64,000 nucleotides of DNA, taken from positions 82,542-146,541 of the forward strand of contig NZ_OBDY01000028.1 of the NCBI RefSeq assembly GCF_900215205.1. Direction: 5' to 3'. The notes under the pieces are model-generated. The model saw only the letters and a program-made list of their open reading frames with translations, did not search any database and was not told the origin of the DNA. This document shows positions 26,397-35,616 of the stretch, piece after piece. The DNA is from Paractinoplanes atraurantiacus (GTDB lineage: Bacteria > Actinomycetota > Actinomycetes > Mycobacteriales > Micromonosporaceae). The position numbers and the translations under genes are program-made. Numbering within the stretch: the stretch's first letter is position 1; each line of letters opens with the position of its first letter.

Positions 26397-29300
26397 TCAG
26401 GCGCCGGCTGGATTCCAGCCGTCGGCGCCGGCGAGGTACTTCCGCGTGGTGTAGTTCGCCGCGTCGGCGTCACTCAGCATCGGCCGGGTCCCGGCGTCGG
26501 CGACCGCCGCGCCCGGCCCGCTGTTGCGGTACTCGAAGAACCTCCCGGCCGTCCACGGGGTGGCGGCGTCCCAGTTGTTCCACGGCTGGGCCGTGTTGAC
26601 GCCCGCGCCGAGGACGGAGTCACGCACCACCACCTGCGCCTGCCCGGTGTTGCTGTACGGCCGGCCCAGATAGATCGAGTTGGCCGCTCCGTCGGTGAGG
26701 ATGGTGCTGTCCGTGATGAGGAACCCGTACGGTGAGGCGCTGCTGATCGACGAGTCGGTCAGGCTGGCGCCGGGGCGCGACAGCACGTGGAAGGTGCTGC
26801 GGTCGAACACCGCCACCGCGCGGCCGAGCACCATGTCGGCGCCGCCCTCGACGTACGCCCGGCGGAAGTAGAGCCGGCTGAAGGTGGTCACGTTCGCCGT
26901 GCTGAGCAGCAGCGCCTGCTTGTCGCCCAGGAGGCGGACGTTGTCGAACACGTCCTTGTCGCCGCTCTTGACCTGCAGGGCCGTCGCCTGCGCGCCGGCC
27001 GAGGCCGCCCCGTTGGTGTTGGCGACCGTCAGGTTGCGCAGAGTCCACTGGTTGCCGGACAGGGTCACCGTGGCCGTGGCCCCGGTGCCGCCCGCGGTCA
27101 GGACCGTGTCGGCCGGGTCGTCCGTCGCGCCGAGCAGGGTCACGCCGTAGCGGTTGCCGCTGGTGACCGTGCCGGTGTACGTGCCCGGCCTGATCAGCAC
27201 GACGCGGTAGCCCTGTGTGGTGTAGTCGGCGTTGTCGGCCAGCAGCGCGAGGCCGCCGGCGACCGTGGTCGCGTCGCCGGAGCCGTCGGCGGCCACCACG
27301 ACGTCCACCTTGACCGGGGTCGCGGTCGCGGCCGCCGACGGGTCCGAGGCGTTGCCCGCGGTGTCCGTCGAGACCACTGTGTACGAGTACGCCGTGCCGA
27401 CCGTGACCGTGGTGTCCGCGTAGGACGTACCGGTGACGCCGGTGGCGATCCGGCTCGGCTCGGCGCCCCCGGCCGAGCGGTAGACGTCGTAGCCGGCCAG
27501 GTCGCTGTCGCTCACCGCGGCCCAGGTGACGGTCACCGAGCCCTTGCCGAGGACGGTGCGCGGCGCGCCCGGCGCCGCCGGGGCGATGCTGTCGCCGGGG
27601 GCGGGCGTGCCCTCGACGGGCGCCGACGCGGGCGACTCGTTGCCCGCGGTGTCGACGGCCGTGACCGTGTACCGGTAGGTGGTTCCGTTGTCGAGCCCGG
27701 TCACGGTGTAGCTGGTACCCGTGAGCAGGGCGCCGTTGAGCGCGGTGGTGCCGCCGGCCGGATAGACGTTGTATCCGGCCAGGTCGCTCTCCCGGTTCGC
27801 GGCCCAGGTCAGCGTCAGCTTCCCGTCGCCGGCGCCGGCCTTGAGCCCGGCCGGCGCCGCGGGCGGCGCGCTGTCGGCCGGGGTGGCCCGCACCGTCGCC
27901 GCCACCGACGTGTTACCGGCGGTGTCGACGGCCACCAGCGCGTAGGCGTACCCCGTGCCGTTGACGAGCCCGGAGTCGGTGTACGACGTGCCCCGCAGCC
28001 CCGACGCGACCAGAGTGGCCGGGCCGGGAGTGACGGCCGTGCCGATGGCGCGGTAGAGCCGGTAGCCGGCGAGGTCGGCATCGCCGGGGGCGGTCCAGCT
28101 CAAGCCGACCGACTTGTCGCCGGCAACGGCCGTGAGCGGGCCGGGCGCCGTCGGCGCGGTGACGTCGGCCGGGGTGGCCGGAGCGGCGACGGACGGGTAC
28201 CAGGTGCCGGCGCCGAGCCAGTCGCCGACTGTCACGGTCACCGAGGCGGCCGGGCTGAGCTGGGGCCGGTTGTCGTTGATCCCGGCGCCGTCGCCGGTGT
28301 TGGCGTACTCGGCCAGCCGGCCGAGGGTCCACGGCTCGCCGGCCGGTCCGGTTCCCCACGGCTTGGTGGTGGTGACGCCCGCGCCGAGATCGGTGTCCCG
28401 GACGACCGCCTGGCCCACCGAGTTGGGGGTGTACTGGTCGCCCCAGGCCCGGTACGGACGGCCGAGCTGCACCCCGGTCACACCGGCCGGCGTGACGACG
28501 GTGCTGTTGATCAGCAGCATGCCCGGGAACGTGCTCGCGGTGCTCGGCGTGAGCACGGTGCCGCCGGCGGCGTTGACCGTGACGGCCGTCTTGTTGATCA
28601 CCAGGGTGGCCCGGCCTAGAACGATGTCGCTGGTCCCCTCGATCGTGGAGTCGTCGATCATCTGCCGGGCCGCGGCCGTGTAGGTGGACGTGTCGGCGAA
28701 GACCGTGCGGTTGTTGCCCTTGAGGGCGACGTGCTGGAGCAGCACCTTGTCGCCGGTCATGGACACCGCCGGGGCGGCGCCGGACGTGGTGGTGTTGCGC
28801 ACGGTCAGGTCCCGGACCGTCACCGAAGAGCCGGTGATCGACAGCGCGGCGGTGGCGGTGGCGCTGGTGAGGACGACGTCGCGCGGGTCCCCGGTCGCGC
28901 CCAGCAGGGTGACCCCGGCCTTGGACACCGTCACCGGGCCGGTGTAGGCGCCGGCGCCCACCGAGACCACCCAGTCCCTCGTGCCGGGGGCGGCGTCGAG
29001 GGCGGCCTGCAGGGTCGGGAAGGTGCCGGTGCCGTCCGCGCGGACGGTCGCGTCCACCCGCAGCGCGGGGGTGGCGGTCACCGTCGCCGAGGCGGCGGAG
29101 ACGTGCCCGGCGGCGTCGACGGCGACCACCACATAGCTGTAGGTGGTGCCGTTGGACAGTCCGGTGTCGACCAGGCCGGCCCGGGTCAGCAGCGCGCCGC
29201 CGACGCGGTGGGCGGCGTCCACGGGCACCGCGCCGGTGCCGGTGCTCCGGTAGACGGCGTAGCCGGTCACGTCGGCCTCGGTGTTCTCGTCCCAGGCGAG

Positions 29301-32300
29301 CGAGACCTGCGCGGCGCCGCCCTGCGCGGTCAACCCGGCCGGGGCGGCCGGCGCCACGTCGGTGGTGGCGTCGGCGACCGGATCCCATCCGTCCGTGCCG
29401 GCGAGGTACTTCGCCGTGGTACGGGCGGTGGCGTCGGCATCGGACAACTGCGGCCGGTTGCCGTTCACCGTCGCGCCGGCACCCGTGTTGCGGTACTCGG
29501 TGAAGCGTCCGTCGGACCACGTGAGCGGGGCGAAGTCGGCCCACGGCCTGGCCGTGTCGATGCCGTCGTTGATCGTGGTGTCGCGGATGGTGAGCTGACC
29601 CCGGGAGTTGTCCGGCTGAGCGCCGTCGGCCCAGCCCTGCCACGGGCGGCCCAGGGAGAACGTGCCGGGGTCGTTGGCGCTGACGATCCGGCTGCCGGTC
29701 ACCAGGTAGCCGTTCGGGTTCTTCGACGCCGTGCTGGGTGCGAAGATCGTGCCCCCATTGTGCGCGGTGGCGTGGATCGTGACCCGGTCGAAGACGGCGG
29801 TGGCGCGGCCGAAGACGAAGTCGACGTTGCCCTCGATGAAGCTGTCGTAGTAGTACTGCCGGGCGTAACCGGCGCCGGTGGCCGAGATCGCGCCGGCCGA
29901 GTCGGCGAGCAGGGTGTCCTGCACGCCGAGCAGGCGCACGTTGCGGTAGACCTGCCGGTCACCGGTGGCCTTCAGGGCCACGGCCTGGGTGTTGTAGTTG
30001 CCGATCTCCGGGTGCTTGGCCGCCTCGAACGTGTTGGCGATCGTCAGGTCGCGGACCGTCACGTTGCTCGCGGTGACGGCGACGGTGAAGCTGCCGGAGG
30101 TGCCGCAGGTCGCGGTCGTGATGGTCGGGCAGGTGGCCGGTCCGGCCGGGGTGCCGTTCGCGTTGTCGAAGGTCAGCACGACGTCCCGGGCGTTGCCGGA
30201 GGCGCCGGCGATCACCAGGTAGGGCTTGGCGATCGTCACCACCTGCCGGTAGGTGCCCGGCTTGACGAGGATGACCGTGGGCCGGGCGGCGGTGCCGGCC
30301 GGCGCGGCGTTCACCGCGGCCTGCAGCGTCGCGTAGTCGCCGCTGCCGTCGGCGGCGACGGTCAGGTCGGCCACCAGCGGCACCGGGTTGGGGGTGGCGG
30401 TGGCCGGGGCGGACGCGGCGGCGGCATTCCCGGCGGCGTCGACCGCGACGACCGTGTACGTGTACGCGGTGCCGTTGGTGACGGCCTTGTCGGTGTACGC
30501 CGCCTTGGTGACGGTGGCCACCAGTTGGTCGGCCCGGTAGACCAGGTAGCCGACGACGTCGCTCTCGGGGCTGTCGTTCCAGGTGAGGGTGACGGCCTTG
30601 TCGCCCCCGCCGGCGACCAGACCGGTCACCGGGGCCGGCGCGGTGTCCGGCGCGGCGTCGACGACCGGGTTCCAGCCGTCCGTGCCGGCCAGGTACGCCG
30701 TCGCGGTGTAATCCCCGGCCTGCGCGGCGGTCAACTGCGGGCGGTCGGCCGTGGCGGTGGTGACGCTGCCGGGACCGGTGTTGCCGTACTCGGCGAACCG
30801 GGCGGTGCGCCAGTCGGTGACCACGCCGCTGTTGGTCATGTTGGTCCAGGTGGCGGTGGTGCTGACCACCGGGCCGAGCCAGGAGTCGCGGACGACGACC
30901 TGGCCGAGGGCGTTGTCGTCCTTGACGCTGGTGCCGTCGGCCTGGGTCTTGCCGGGCTGCCAGGGGCGGCCGAGGTTCTGCGAGCCGTCGGGCGCGCTGC
31001 CGATGATCCGGCTGTCGGTGATCAGGAAGCCGTACTTCTGGCTGATGTCGGTGCTGGCCGCGGTCACCGCCCCGTTGGGGGAGGTGGCGTGGTCGAGGGC
31101 CTTCAGCGTGCTGTGGTCGAAGACGGCGGTGGCCCGGCCGAACAGGAAGTCGACGTCGCCCTCGATCCAGGCGTCGTGGAAGTAGACGCGGGACGCGACG
31201 GTGGTGCCCGGGGAGTTGGCGTAGAGGGTGTCCTGGTTGCCGAGCAGCCGCACGTTGTCGAAGACGAGCTTGTCGCCGACCGTGCGCAGGGCCACCGCCT
31301 GCCCGTTGGCGTAGGTGCCTTCCTTGTACGAGTTCTGGATGGTCAGGTCGCGCATCTGCACCGAGTTGCCGGTGACGACCACGGTGGCGCTGCCCGACGT
31401 GCCGTAGGTGGCGACGGTGCCGTCGGGGTTGGGCGCGGCGCCGGGGATCGGGGTGCCGGCCGCCCGGTTGCCGTTGATGACCACATCGGTGGCGGCGCCG
31501 GTGGCGCCGACGACGATGACGTACGGCTTGGCGATCGTGAGGTACTCGTCGTACGTGCCCGCGGCCACCGAGATGACTGTGGGGTCGGTCGCGGTTCCGG
31601 CCGGTGCGGCGGCGAGCGCGGCGGTGATCGTGGTGAAGACGGTCTTCCCGTCGGCGGTGGCAGCCGGGTCGACGGTGAGGTCGGCGACCAGCGGAGCGGC
31701 CTCGACCTTGACGGTGGCGCCGATGGTGGCCGGCGACTCGGCGCCGCTGCGGGAGAGCGCGGTGACGGCGTACGAGTAGCTCTGGCCGTTGGTGACGGTG
31801 GTGTCGCTGAAGGTGGGCGAGACGACGCCGGCGATCTTCGCCAGCGCGCCGGTGTCGCTGTCGGCCCGGTAGACGTTCCAGCCGATGACGTCGGCCGACG
31901 TGTCGTCGTTCCAGGTGAGGTGGACGACCCGGGTGTCGGCGGCGGCGGTCAGACCGGTCGGCGAGGCCGGCGCGGTGGTGGTCACCGGCAGCATCGGGCT
32001 CCAGCCGTCGCTGCCGGCGAGGTACTTGGCCGGGGTGGCGTTGGCGGCCTGCGAGGCGGTCAGTTGGGGCCGGTTGGCGTTCAGCGTCGCGCCGGGGCCG
32101 ATGGTGGCGTACTCGGCGAAGCGGGCGTCCTGCCACCGGAAGTTGACCTTGACGCCGCTGGAGTTCGCGGTCGCCATGTCCTCCCAGGGCGCGTCGGTCG
32201 CGATGGCGGCCGGCAGCCAGGTGTTGACGACGTTCACCGAGCCGATCGCGTCCGGGTCGGCGCTCGGGTGCCAGGGGCGGCCCAGGTGCACGGTGCCGGC

Positions 32301-35150
32301 CGGCGCGGAGCTGACGACCTTGCTGTCGACGATCAGGAAGCCGTACTTGCTGCCCTTGTCCGTGCTGGCCGCGGTGATCGCGCCGTTGTCGGACTTGCCC
32401 CGGTCGAGGGAGCGCAGGGTCACCCGGTCGAACACCGCGTCGGCCGCGCCGAAGATGTAGTCGACGTCGCCCTCGATGTAGCTGTTGACGTAGTACTGCC
32501 GGGAGCGGGTCGTCGGCTTGGGCGTGTCGGCGAGCAACGTGTCCTGGTTGCCGAGCAGGCGGACGTGGTCCGCGGTGAACCGGTCGCCCTCGACCCGCAG
32601 CGCGACGGCCTGCTGGTTGCTGATCTCGGGATGGGCCTTCTCGTCGAAGGTGTTGGCCACGGTCAGGTTGCGCAGGGTCACGTTCTTGGCGGGGACGAAG
32701 ACGGTCGCGCTGTCGGCGGTCCCGTAGGTGCCGCCGGCCGGGTCGGGCGTGCCGGACGCCTTGTCATCGGCGATGACGACGTCGGCCGGGTCGCCGGTGG
32801 CGCCGGCCAGCACCACGTTCGGTGAGGTGATCTCGAAGGTCTCGCGGTACGTGCCGGGCGCGATGATGATCATCGTCGGCTGGAGGTTCGTGGCCGGGAT
32901 CGACGCCAGCGCCGCCGTCACCGTGCGGTAGGCGCCGTTCGCGCCGTCCGGAGCGACGTACAGGTTGACGTAGTCGATGGGCAGCGCGACCGGGTCGGTG
33001 ACCGAGGTGGCCGAGGCGGCGCTGGACGTGGCGGAGACGTTGCCGACCAGGTCCAGCGCGGTCAGCTTGTAGTACTGCGCGATGCCCTTGGGGGCGCTGG
33101 TGTCGGTGAACGTGGGTGCCGTGCCGGCCTTGGCCGCGGTGAGCGTGCCGATCAGGACGTAGCTGCCGCCGCTGCTCGACGAGCGGGTGATGTTGTAGCC
33201 GGCGAGGTCGGTCTCTTTGTTCGCGGCCCAGGTCAGGTTGATGCCGTGGGCCGTGCTGGGCGCCGCCTTGAGACCGCTGGGTGCGGCCGGCTTCACCATC
33301 GGATTGGCCGCGGTCACCGACGAGTAGGAGGAGACGTTGCCGGAGGTGTCGACGGCGCGGATCCGGAAGTAGGCCCGGGTCCCCTCGGTGATCGTGGGGT
33401 CGGTGAAGGTGGTGGCGGTGAGCGTGGCCCCCGCGGCCGGCAGGTAGGTGACGTAGACGTCGTCACCGTTGCGCTTCTGCACGGTGTAGCCGGCGAGGTC
33501 GGTCTCCTTGTTGGCCGCCCACGTCACCGTCATGCCGACGGCCGCGACCGTCGCCTTGGCGGACGAGAGTGCAGCCGGCGCCTTCGTGTCGACGGGCAGC
33601 GTGACGGAGGCCGAGGCGGGCGCGGAGGAACCGGTCGCGTTGACCGCGGTGAGCCGGTAGTACGACGTCGCCCCGGTCGGCGCGGCGGCGTCGGTCAGCG
33701 TGGTGCCGGTGATCGGTGCACCGGTCAGGGTGGTGAACGGGCCGGAGGCGGCGGACGCCCGCCCGACGACGTAACCGGTCGTGGTCTTGGTGGCGTTCGC
33801 GGTCCAGGTCAGCACGACGCCGCCGGTGCTGCCGGCGACCGCCTTGAAACCGGCCGGGGTGGGCGGCACGGCCGTGGTGTCGACCGGCCGGGTGGCCGAT
33901 CCGGTCGCCGGGGAGGAGGCGTTGCCGCTGGTGTCGACCGCGGTGACCCGGTAGAAGGACGTCGCGCCGGAGGGTGCGGCCGGGTCGGTGTAGGCCGTCG
34001 CGGTCAGCGGGACCGGCGTCAGCTGGCTGTAGGTGCCGCTGGACGAGGCGGCCCGGTAGACCAGGTAGCCGCTCAGGTCGGCCGCTGTCACGGCCGACCA
34101 GCTCAATGTGATGCCTCCGGTGGCGGCGGTCAGCTTGAGGCTGCCCGGCTTCGCCGGGGGCGTGGTGTCCTTGGGGATCGCCACCGAGGCCGAGGCCGGC
34201 GCCGAGGAGCCGGCCGCGTTGACCGCGGTGAGCCGGTAGTACGCCGTCGCTCCGGCCGGTGCGGTCGCGTCGGTGTAGCTGGTGCCGGTGACCGGGGCCG
34301 CGGTCAGAGTCACAAACGGGCCGGCCGCCGCGGTGGCCCGGGCGACGACGTATCCGGAGGTGGTGGCGCCCGCGTTGGCGGTCCAGGTGAGCGTGGCCCC
34401 GCCGGCGGACGACGCCGTCGCCTTGAAGCCGGTGGGGGCCGCCGGCGGGGTGGCGGCGCTCGCCGGCCGGGCGGCCGAGCCGGTCGCCGCGGACGAGGAG
34501 TTGCCGGTGCGGTCCACCGCCGTGACCCGGTAGTACGACGTGCTGCCGGCCGGAGCGGCCGAGTCGAGGTAGGACGTCGCGGTGTACGGGCTCGCCGTGA
34601 GCTGGCTGTAGGTGCCGCCCGACGACGACGAGCGGGACACCACGTAACCCGCGAAGTCGGGCTCGGCCTCGACCGCGCTCCAGCTCACCGACACACCGGC
34701 GGAGGTCGCCGACAGTTTCAGGCCGCCCGGCTTGTCCGGCGCGTCGGAGTCGACGGTCTTGACGGTCACCGTGCTCGACGGCTTGGACACGTTGCCGCTC
34801 TTATCGGCGGCGGCGACCGCGTAGTAGTACGTCTTGCCCGCGACGGCCGTGGTGTCGGTGAACGTCAGCGCGGACGTCGTGGTGCCCAGCAGATCGGTGG
34901 CGGCCACGACGGTCTTGGCCGTCGACCGGTAGACCCGGTAGCCCGCCGTGTCCGACGCCGACACCTTGCCCCAGCTGAGGGACACGCCGACCTGGCCGTA
35001 GTAGGCGGTCTTCAGGCTGCCCGGGACGCCGGGCGGCGTGGTGTCGGTGGCTGCCGACGCCGCCGTCAGCCCCACGCCACCCGTACCGGCGACGGTGAGC
35101 AGGGCGACGACGGCGGCCGATCGAAACGACCGCGCTGGGTGGTGCGACAT
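26397..35150 (-). CDS. Giant secreted multidomain pectinesterase-like protein
   Basis: 2,917 residues with an N-terminal signal peptide (AASA end). Seven FN3-like domains come first (residues about 38-720). Five CE8 pectinesterase-like domains then start near residues 722, 1155, 1593, 2032 and 2613, separated by FN3 units (13 in all). Domains 1-3 keep the catalytic QDT motif, the second Asp in EGxVDxxFG and LGRPW. Domain 4 has NRT and domain 5 has KQA in place of QDT, and both have LGRPY, so they are probably inactive. CE8 enzymes remove methyl esters from homogalacturonan; FN3 units space catalytic modules outside the cell. There is no sortase motif or membrane anchor. Confidence 0.92.
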   Translation of the reverse strand: MSHHPARSFRSAAVVALLTVAGTGGVGLTAASAATDTTPPGVPGSLKTAYYGQVGVSLSWGKVSASDTAGYRVYRSTAKTVVAATDLLGTTTSALTFTDTTAVAGKTYYYAVAAADKSGNVSKPSSTVTVKTVDSDAPDKPGGLKLSATSAGVSVSWSAVEAEPDFAGYVVSRSSSSGGTYSQLTASPYTATSYLDSAAPAGSTSYYRVTAVDRTGNSSSAATGSAARPASAATPPAAPTGFKATASSAGGATLTWTANAGATTSGYVVARATAAAGPFVTLTAAPVTGTSYTDATAPAGATAYYRLTAVNAAGSSAPASASVAIPKDTTPPAKPGSLKLTAATGGITLSWSAVTAADLSGYLVYRAASSSGTYSQLTPVPLTATAYTDPAAPSGATSFYRVTAVDTSGNASSPATGSATRPVDTTAVPPTPAGFKAVAGSTGGVVLTWTANATKTTTGYVVGRASAASGPFTTLTGAPITGTTLTDAAAPTGATSYYRLTAVNATGSSAPASASVTLPVDTKAPAALSSAKATVAAVGMTVTWAANKETDLAGYTVQKRNGDDVYVTYLPAAGATLTATTFTDPTITEGTRAYFRIRAVDTSGNVSSYSSVTAANPMVKPAAPSGLKAAPSTAHGINLTWAANKETDLAGYNITRSSSSGGSYVLIGTLTAAKAGTAPTFTDTSAPKGIAQYYKLTALDLVGNVSATSSAASATSVTDPVALPIDYVNLYVAPDGANGAYRTVTAALASIPATNLQPTMIIIAPGTYRETFEITSPNVVLAGATGDPADVVIADDKASGTPDPAGGTYGTADSATVFVPAKNVTLRNLTVANTFDEKAHPEISNQQAVALRVEGDRFTADHVRLLGNQDTLLADTPKPTTRSRQYYVNSYIEGDVDYIFGAADAVFDRVTLRSLDRGKSDNGAITAASTDKGSKYGFLIVDSKVVSSAPAGTVHLGRPWHPSADPDAIGSVNVVNTWLPAAIATDAPWEDMATANSSGVKVNFRWQDARFAEYATIGPGATLNANRPQLTASQAANATPAKYLAGSDGWSPMLPVTTTAPASPTGLTAAADTRVVHLTWNDDTSADVIGWNVYRADSDTGALAKIAGVVSPTFSDTTVTNGQSYSYAVTALSRSGAESPATIGATVKVEAAPLVADLTVDPAATADGKTVFTTITAALAAAPAGTATDPTVISVAAGTYDEYLTIAKPYVIVVGATGAATDVVINGNRAAGTPIPGAAPNPDGTVATYGTSGSATVVVTGNSVQMRDLTIQNSYKEGTYANGQAVALRTVGDKLVFDNVRLLGNQDTLYANSPGTTVASRVYFHDAWIEGDVDFLFGRATAVFDHSTLKALDHATSPNGAVTAASTDISQKYGFLITDSRIIGSAPDGSQNLGRPWQPGKTQADGTSVKDDNALGQVVVRDSWLGPVVSTTATWTNMTNSGVVTDWRTARFAEYGNTGPGSVTTATADRPQLTAAQAGDYTATAYLAGTDGWNPVVDAAPDTAPAPVTGLVAGGGDKAVTLTWNDSPESDVVGYLVYRADQLVATVTKAAYTDKAVTNGTAYTYTVVAVDAAGNAAAASAPATATPNPVPLVADLTVAADGSGDYATLQAAVNAAPAGTAARPTVILVKPGTYRQVVTIAKPYLVIAGASGNARDVVLTFDNANGTPAGPATCPTITTATCGTSGSFTVAVTASNVTVRDLTIANTFEAAKHPEIGNYNTQAVALKATGDRQVYRNVRLLGVQDTLLADSAGAISATGAGYARQYYYDSFIEGNVDFVFGRATAVFDRVTIHATAHNGGTIFAPSTASKNPNGYLVTGSRIVSANDPGTFSLGRPWQGWADGAQPDNSRGQLTIRDTTINDGIDTARPWADFAPLTWSDGRFTEYRNTGAGATVNGNRPQLSDADATARTTAKYLAGTDGWDPVADATTDVAPAAPAGLTAQGGAAQVSLAWDENTEADVTGYAVYRSTGTGAVPVDAAHRVGGALLTRAGLVDTGLSNGTTYSYVVVAVDAAGHVSAASATVTATPALRVDATVRADGTGTFPTLQAALDAAPGTRDWVVSVGAGAYTGPVTVSKAGVTLLGATGDPRDVVLTSATATAALSITGSSVTVRDLTVRNTTTSGAAPAVSMTGDKVLLQHVALKGNNRTVFADTSTYTAAARQMIDDSTIEGTSDIVLGRATLVINKTAVTVNAAGGTVLTPSTASTFPGMLLINSTVVTPAGVTGVQLGRPYRAWGDQYTPNSVGQAVVRDTDLGAGVTTTKPWGTGPAGEPWTLGRLAEYANTGDGAGINDNRPQLSPAASVTVTVGDWLGAGTWYPSVAAPATPADVTAPTAPGPLTAVAGDKSVGLSWTAPGDADLAGYRLYRAIGTAVTPGPATLVASGLRGTSYTDSGLVNGTGYAYALVAVDTAGNTSVAATVRATPADSAPPAAPAGLKAGAGDGKLTLTWAANRESDLAGYNVYPAGGTTALNGALLTGTSYTVTGLDNGTTYRYTVTAVDTAGNESPASAPVEGTPAPGDSIAPAAPGAPRTVLGKGSVTVTWAAVSDSDLAGYDVYRSAGGAEPSRIATGVTGTSYADTTVTVGTAYSYTVVSTDTAGNASDPSAAATATPVKVDVVVAADGSGDATTVAGGLALLADNADYTTQGYRVVLIRPGTYTGTVTSGNRYGVTLLGATDDPADTVLTAGGTGATATVTLSGNQWTLRNLTVANTNGAASAGAQATALQVKSGDKDVFDNVRLLGDKQALLLSTANVTTFSRLYFRRAYVEGGADMVLGRAVAVFDRSTFHVLSRPGASLTDSSISSASPYGFLITDSTILTDGAANSIYLGRPYSNTGQAQVVVRDSVLGAGVNTAQPWNNWDAATPWTAGRFFEYRNSGPGAAVADAGTRPMLSDADAANYTTRKYLAGADGWNPAGA

Positions 35151-35403
35151 GGGGCTCTCTTCTGTTCAAGACGTACGCGCCGGAGGCGGGAACACTCGAT
35201 GATCACCTGTGAAGTGACTGAGAGTGAAATGCAGGGCGCGAATATGGAGGTCAGTGCGACCAGCCGCAGCCGTCCGTCACTCAGAGTCGCCGAAGTGATC
35301 AACAAGTTGGCCAAGCCGGAGCGCGCCGGCACCGTCCCGGCCGATGGACAAACGGGCCGCGGTGTGACCCGGGAATTCGGTCGCGGCCCCGTGCGTTCCC
35401 GCC
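35151..35403. other. Upstream region between the giant gene and the tuf leader
   Basis: About 250 bp that should hold the promoter of the giant pectinesterase-like gene (minus). A weak GAGAG precedes its ATG. I see no convincing hexamer pair or ORF with coding character. Confidence 0.5.
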
Positions 35404-35409
35404 TATCGT
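35404..35409 (+). promoter_or_regulatory. Candidate -10 box of the tuf leader
   Basis: TATCGT lies 7 nt before the ATG of the leader ORF, so transcription could begin at or next to that ATG. No good -35 hexamer is seen at 16-18 bp. Confidence 0.4.
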
Positions 35410-35416
35410 GATCCGC

Positions 35417-35488
35417 ATGTTCGCGCCCGGTATGCAGCTGCCCGCAGTGGTGGCTCCCGTGTGCGCTGCGGTCGATACGCGAATCTGA
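35417..35488 (+). CDS. Candidate leader peptide upstream of tuf3-like gene
   Basis: A 23-codon ORF beginning MFAPGMQLP and ending DTRI. There is no Shine-Dalgarno sequence, but the -10-like box fits leaderless translation. Its TGA (35486-35488) overlaps the first bases of a strong RNA stem. Placement immediately ahead of structured RNA and a translation-factor gene is what a regulatory leader peptide would show. Expression is unproven and the ORF could be chance. Confidence 0.4.
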   Translation: MFAPGMQLPAVVAPVCAAVDTRI

Positions 35489-35546
35489 CCCTTCCCCACC
35501 AGCAGCAGAACCGCAGGGGAAGGGTCGGAGTCTCCGCGCGGTTCTG
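35487..35546 (+). promoter_or_regulatory. Possible H-type pseudoknot in the tuf leader
   Basis: Stem 1 pairs 35487-35497 (GACCCTTCCCC) with 35516-35526 (GGGGAAGGGTC), 11 perfect pairs. The loop segment CAGAACCGC (35506-35514) pairs perfectly with GCGGTTCTG (35538-35546). With connecting loops of 8, 1 and 11 nt an H-type pseudoknot is sterically possible. The stem begins at the leader-ORF stop codon. Confidence 0.55.
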
Positions 35547-35574
35547 GCGCGCTCAGCCCGGCAAGCGGGCGCGC
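35547..35574 (+). promoter_or_regulatory. GC-rich hairpin after the pseudoknot
   Basis: GCCCG (35556-35560) pairs with CGGGC (35566-35570) and flanking GCGC segments extend the stem, with a 3-nt bulge. No T-tract follows, but many actinobacterial terminators lack one. It lies 42 bp before the EF-Tu start, so it could act as an attenuator. Confidence 0.45.
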
Positions 35575-35616
35575 ACCCCCGAATGCCTCGCATCCAGTGA
35601 GGATTGAGCAAAGACC

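Noticed and set aside
28731..32825. 1,364-codon plus-strand open frame opposite the giant pectinesterase gene
   Set aside because: Shadow of repetitive GC-rich sequence; the protein would be low complexity and the sense strand carries conserved FN3 and CE8 motifs.
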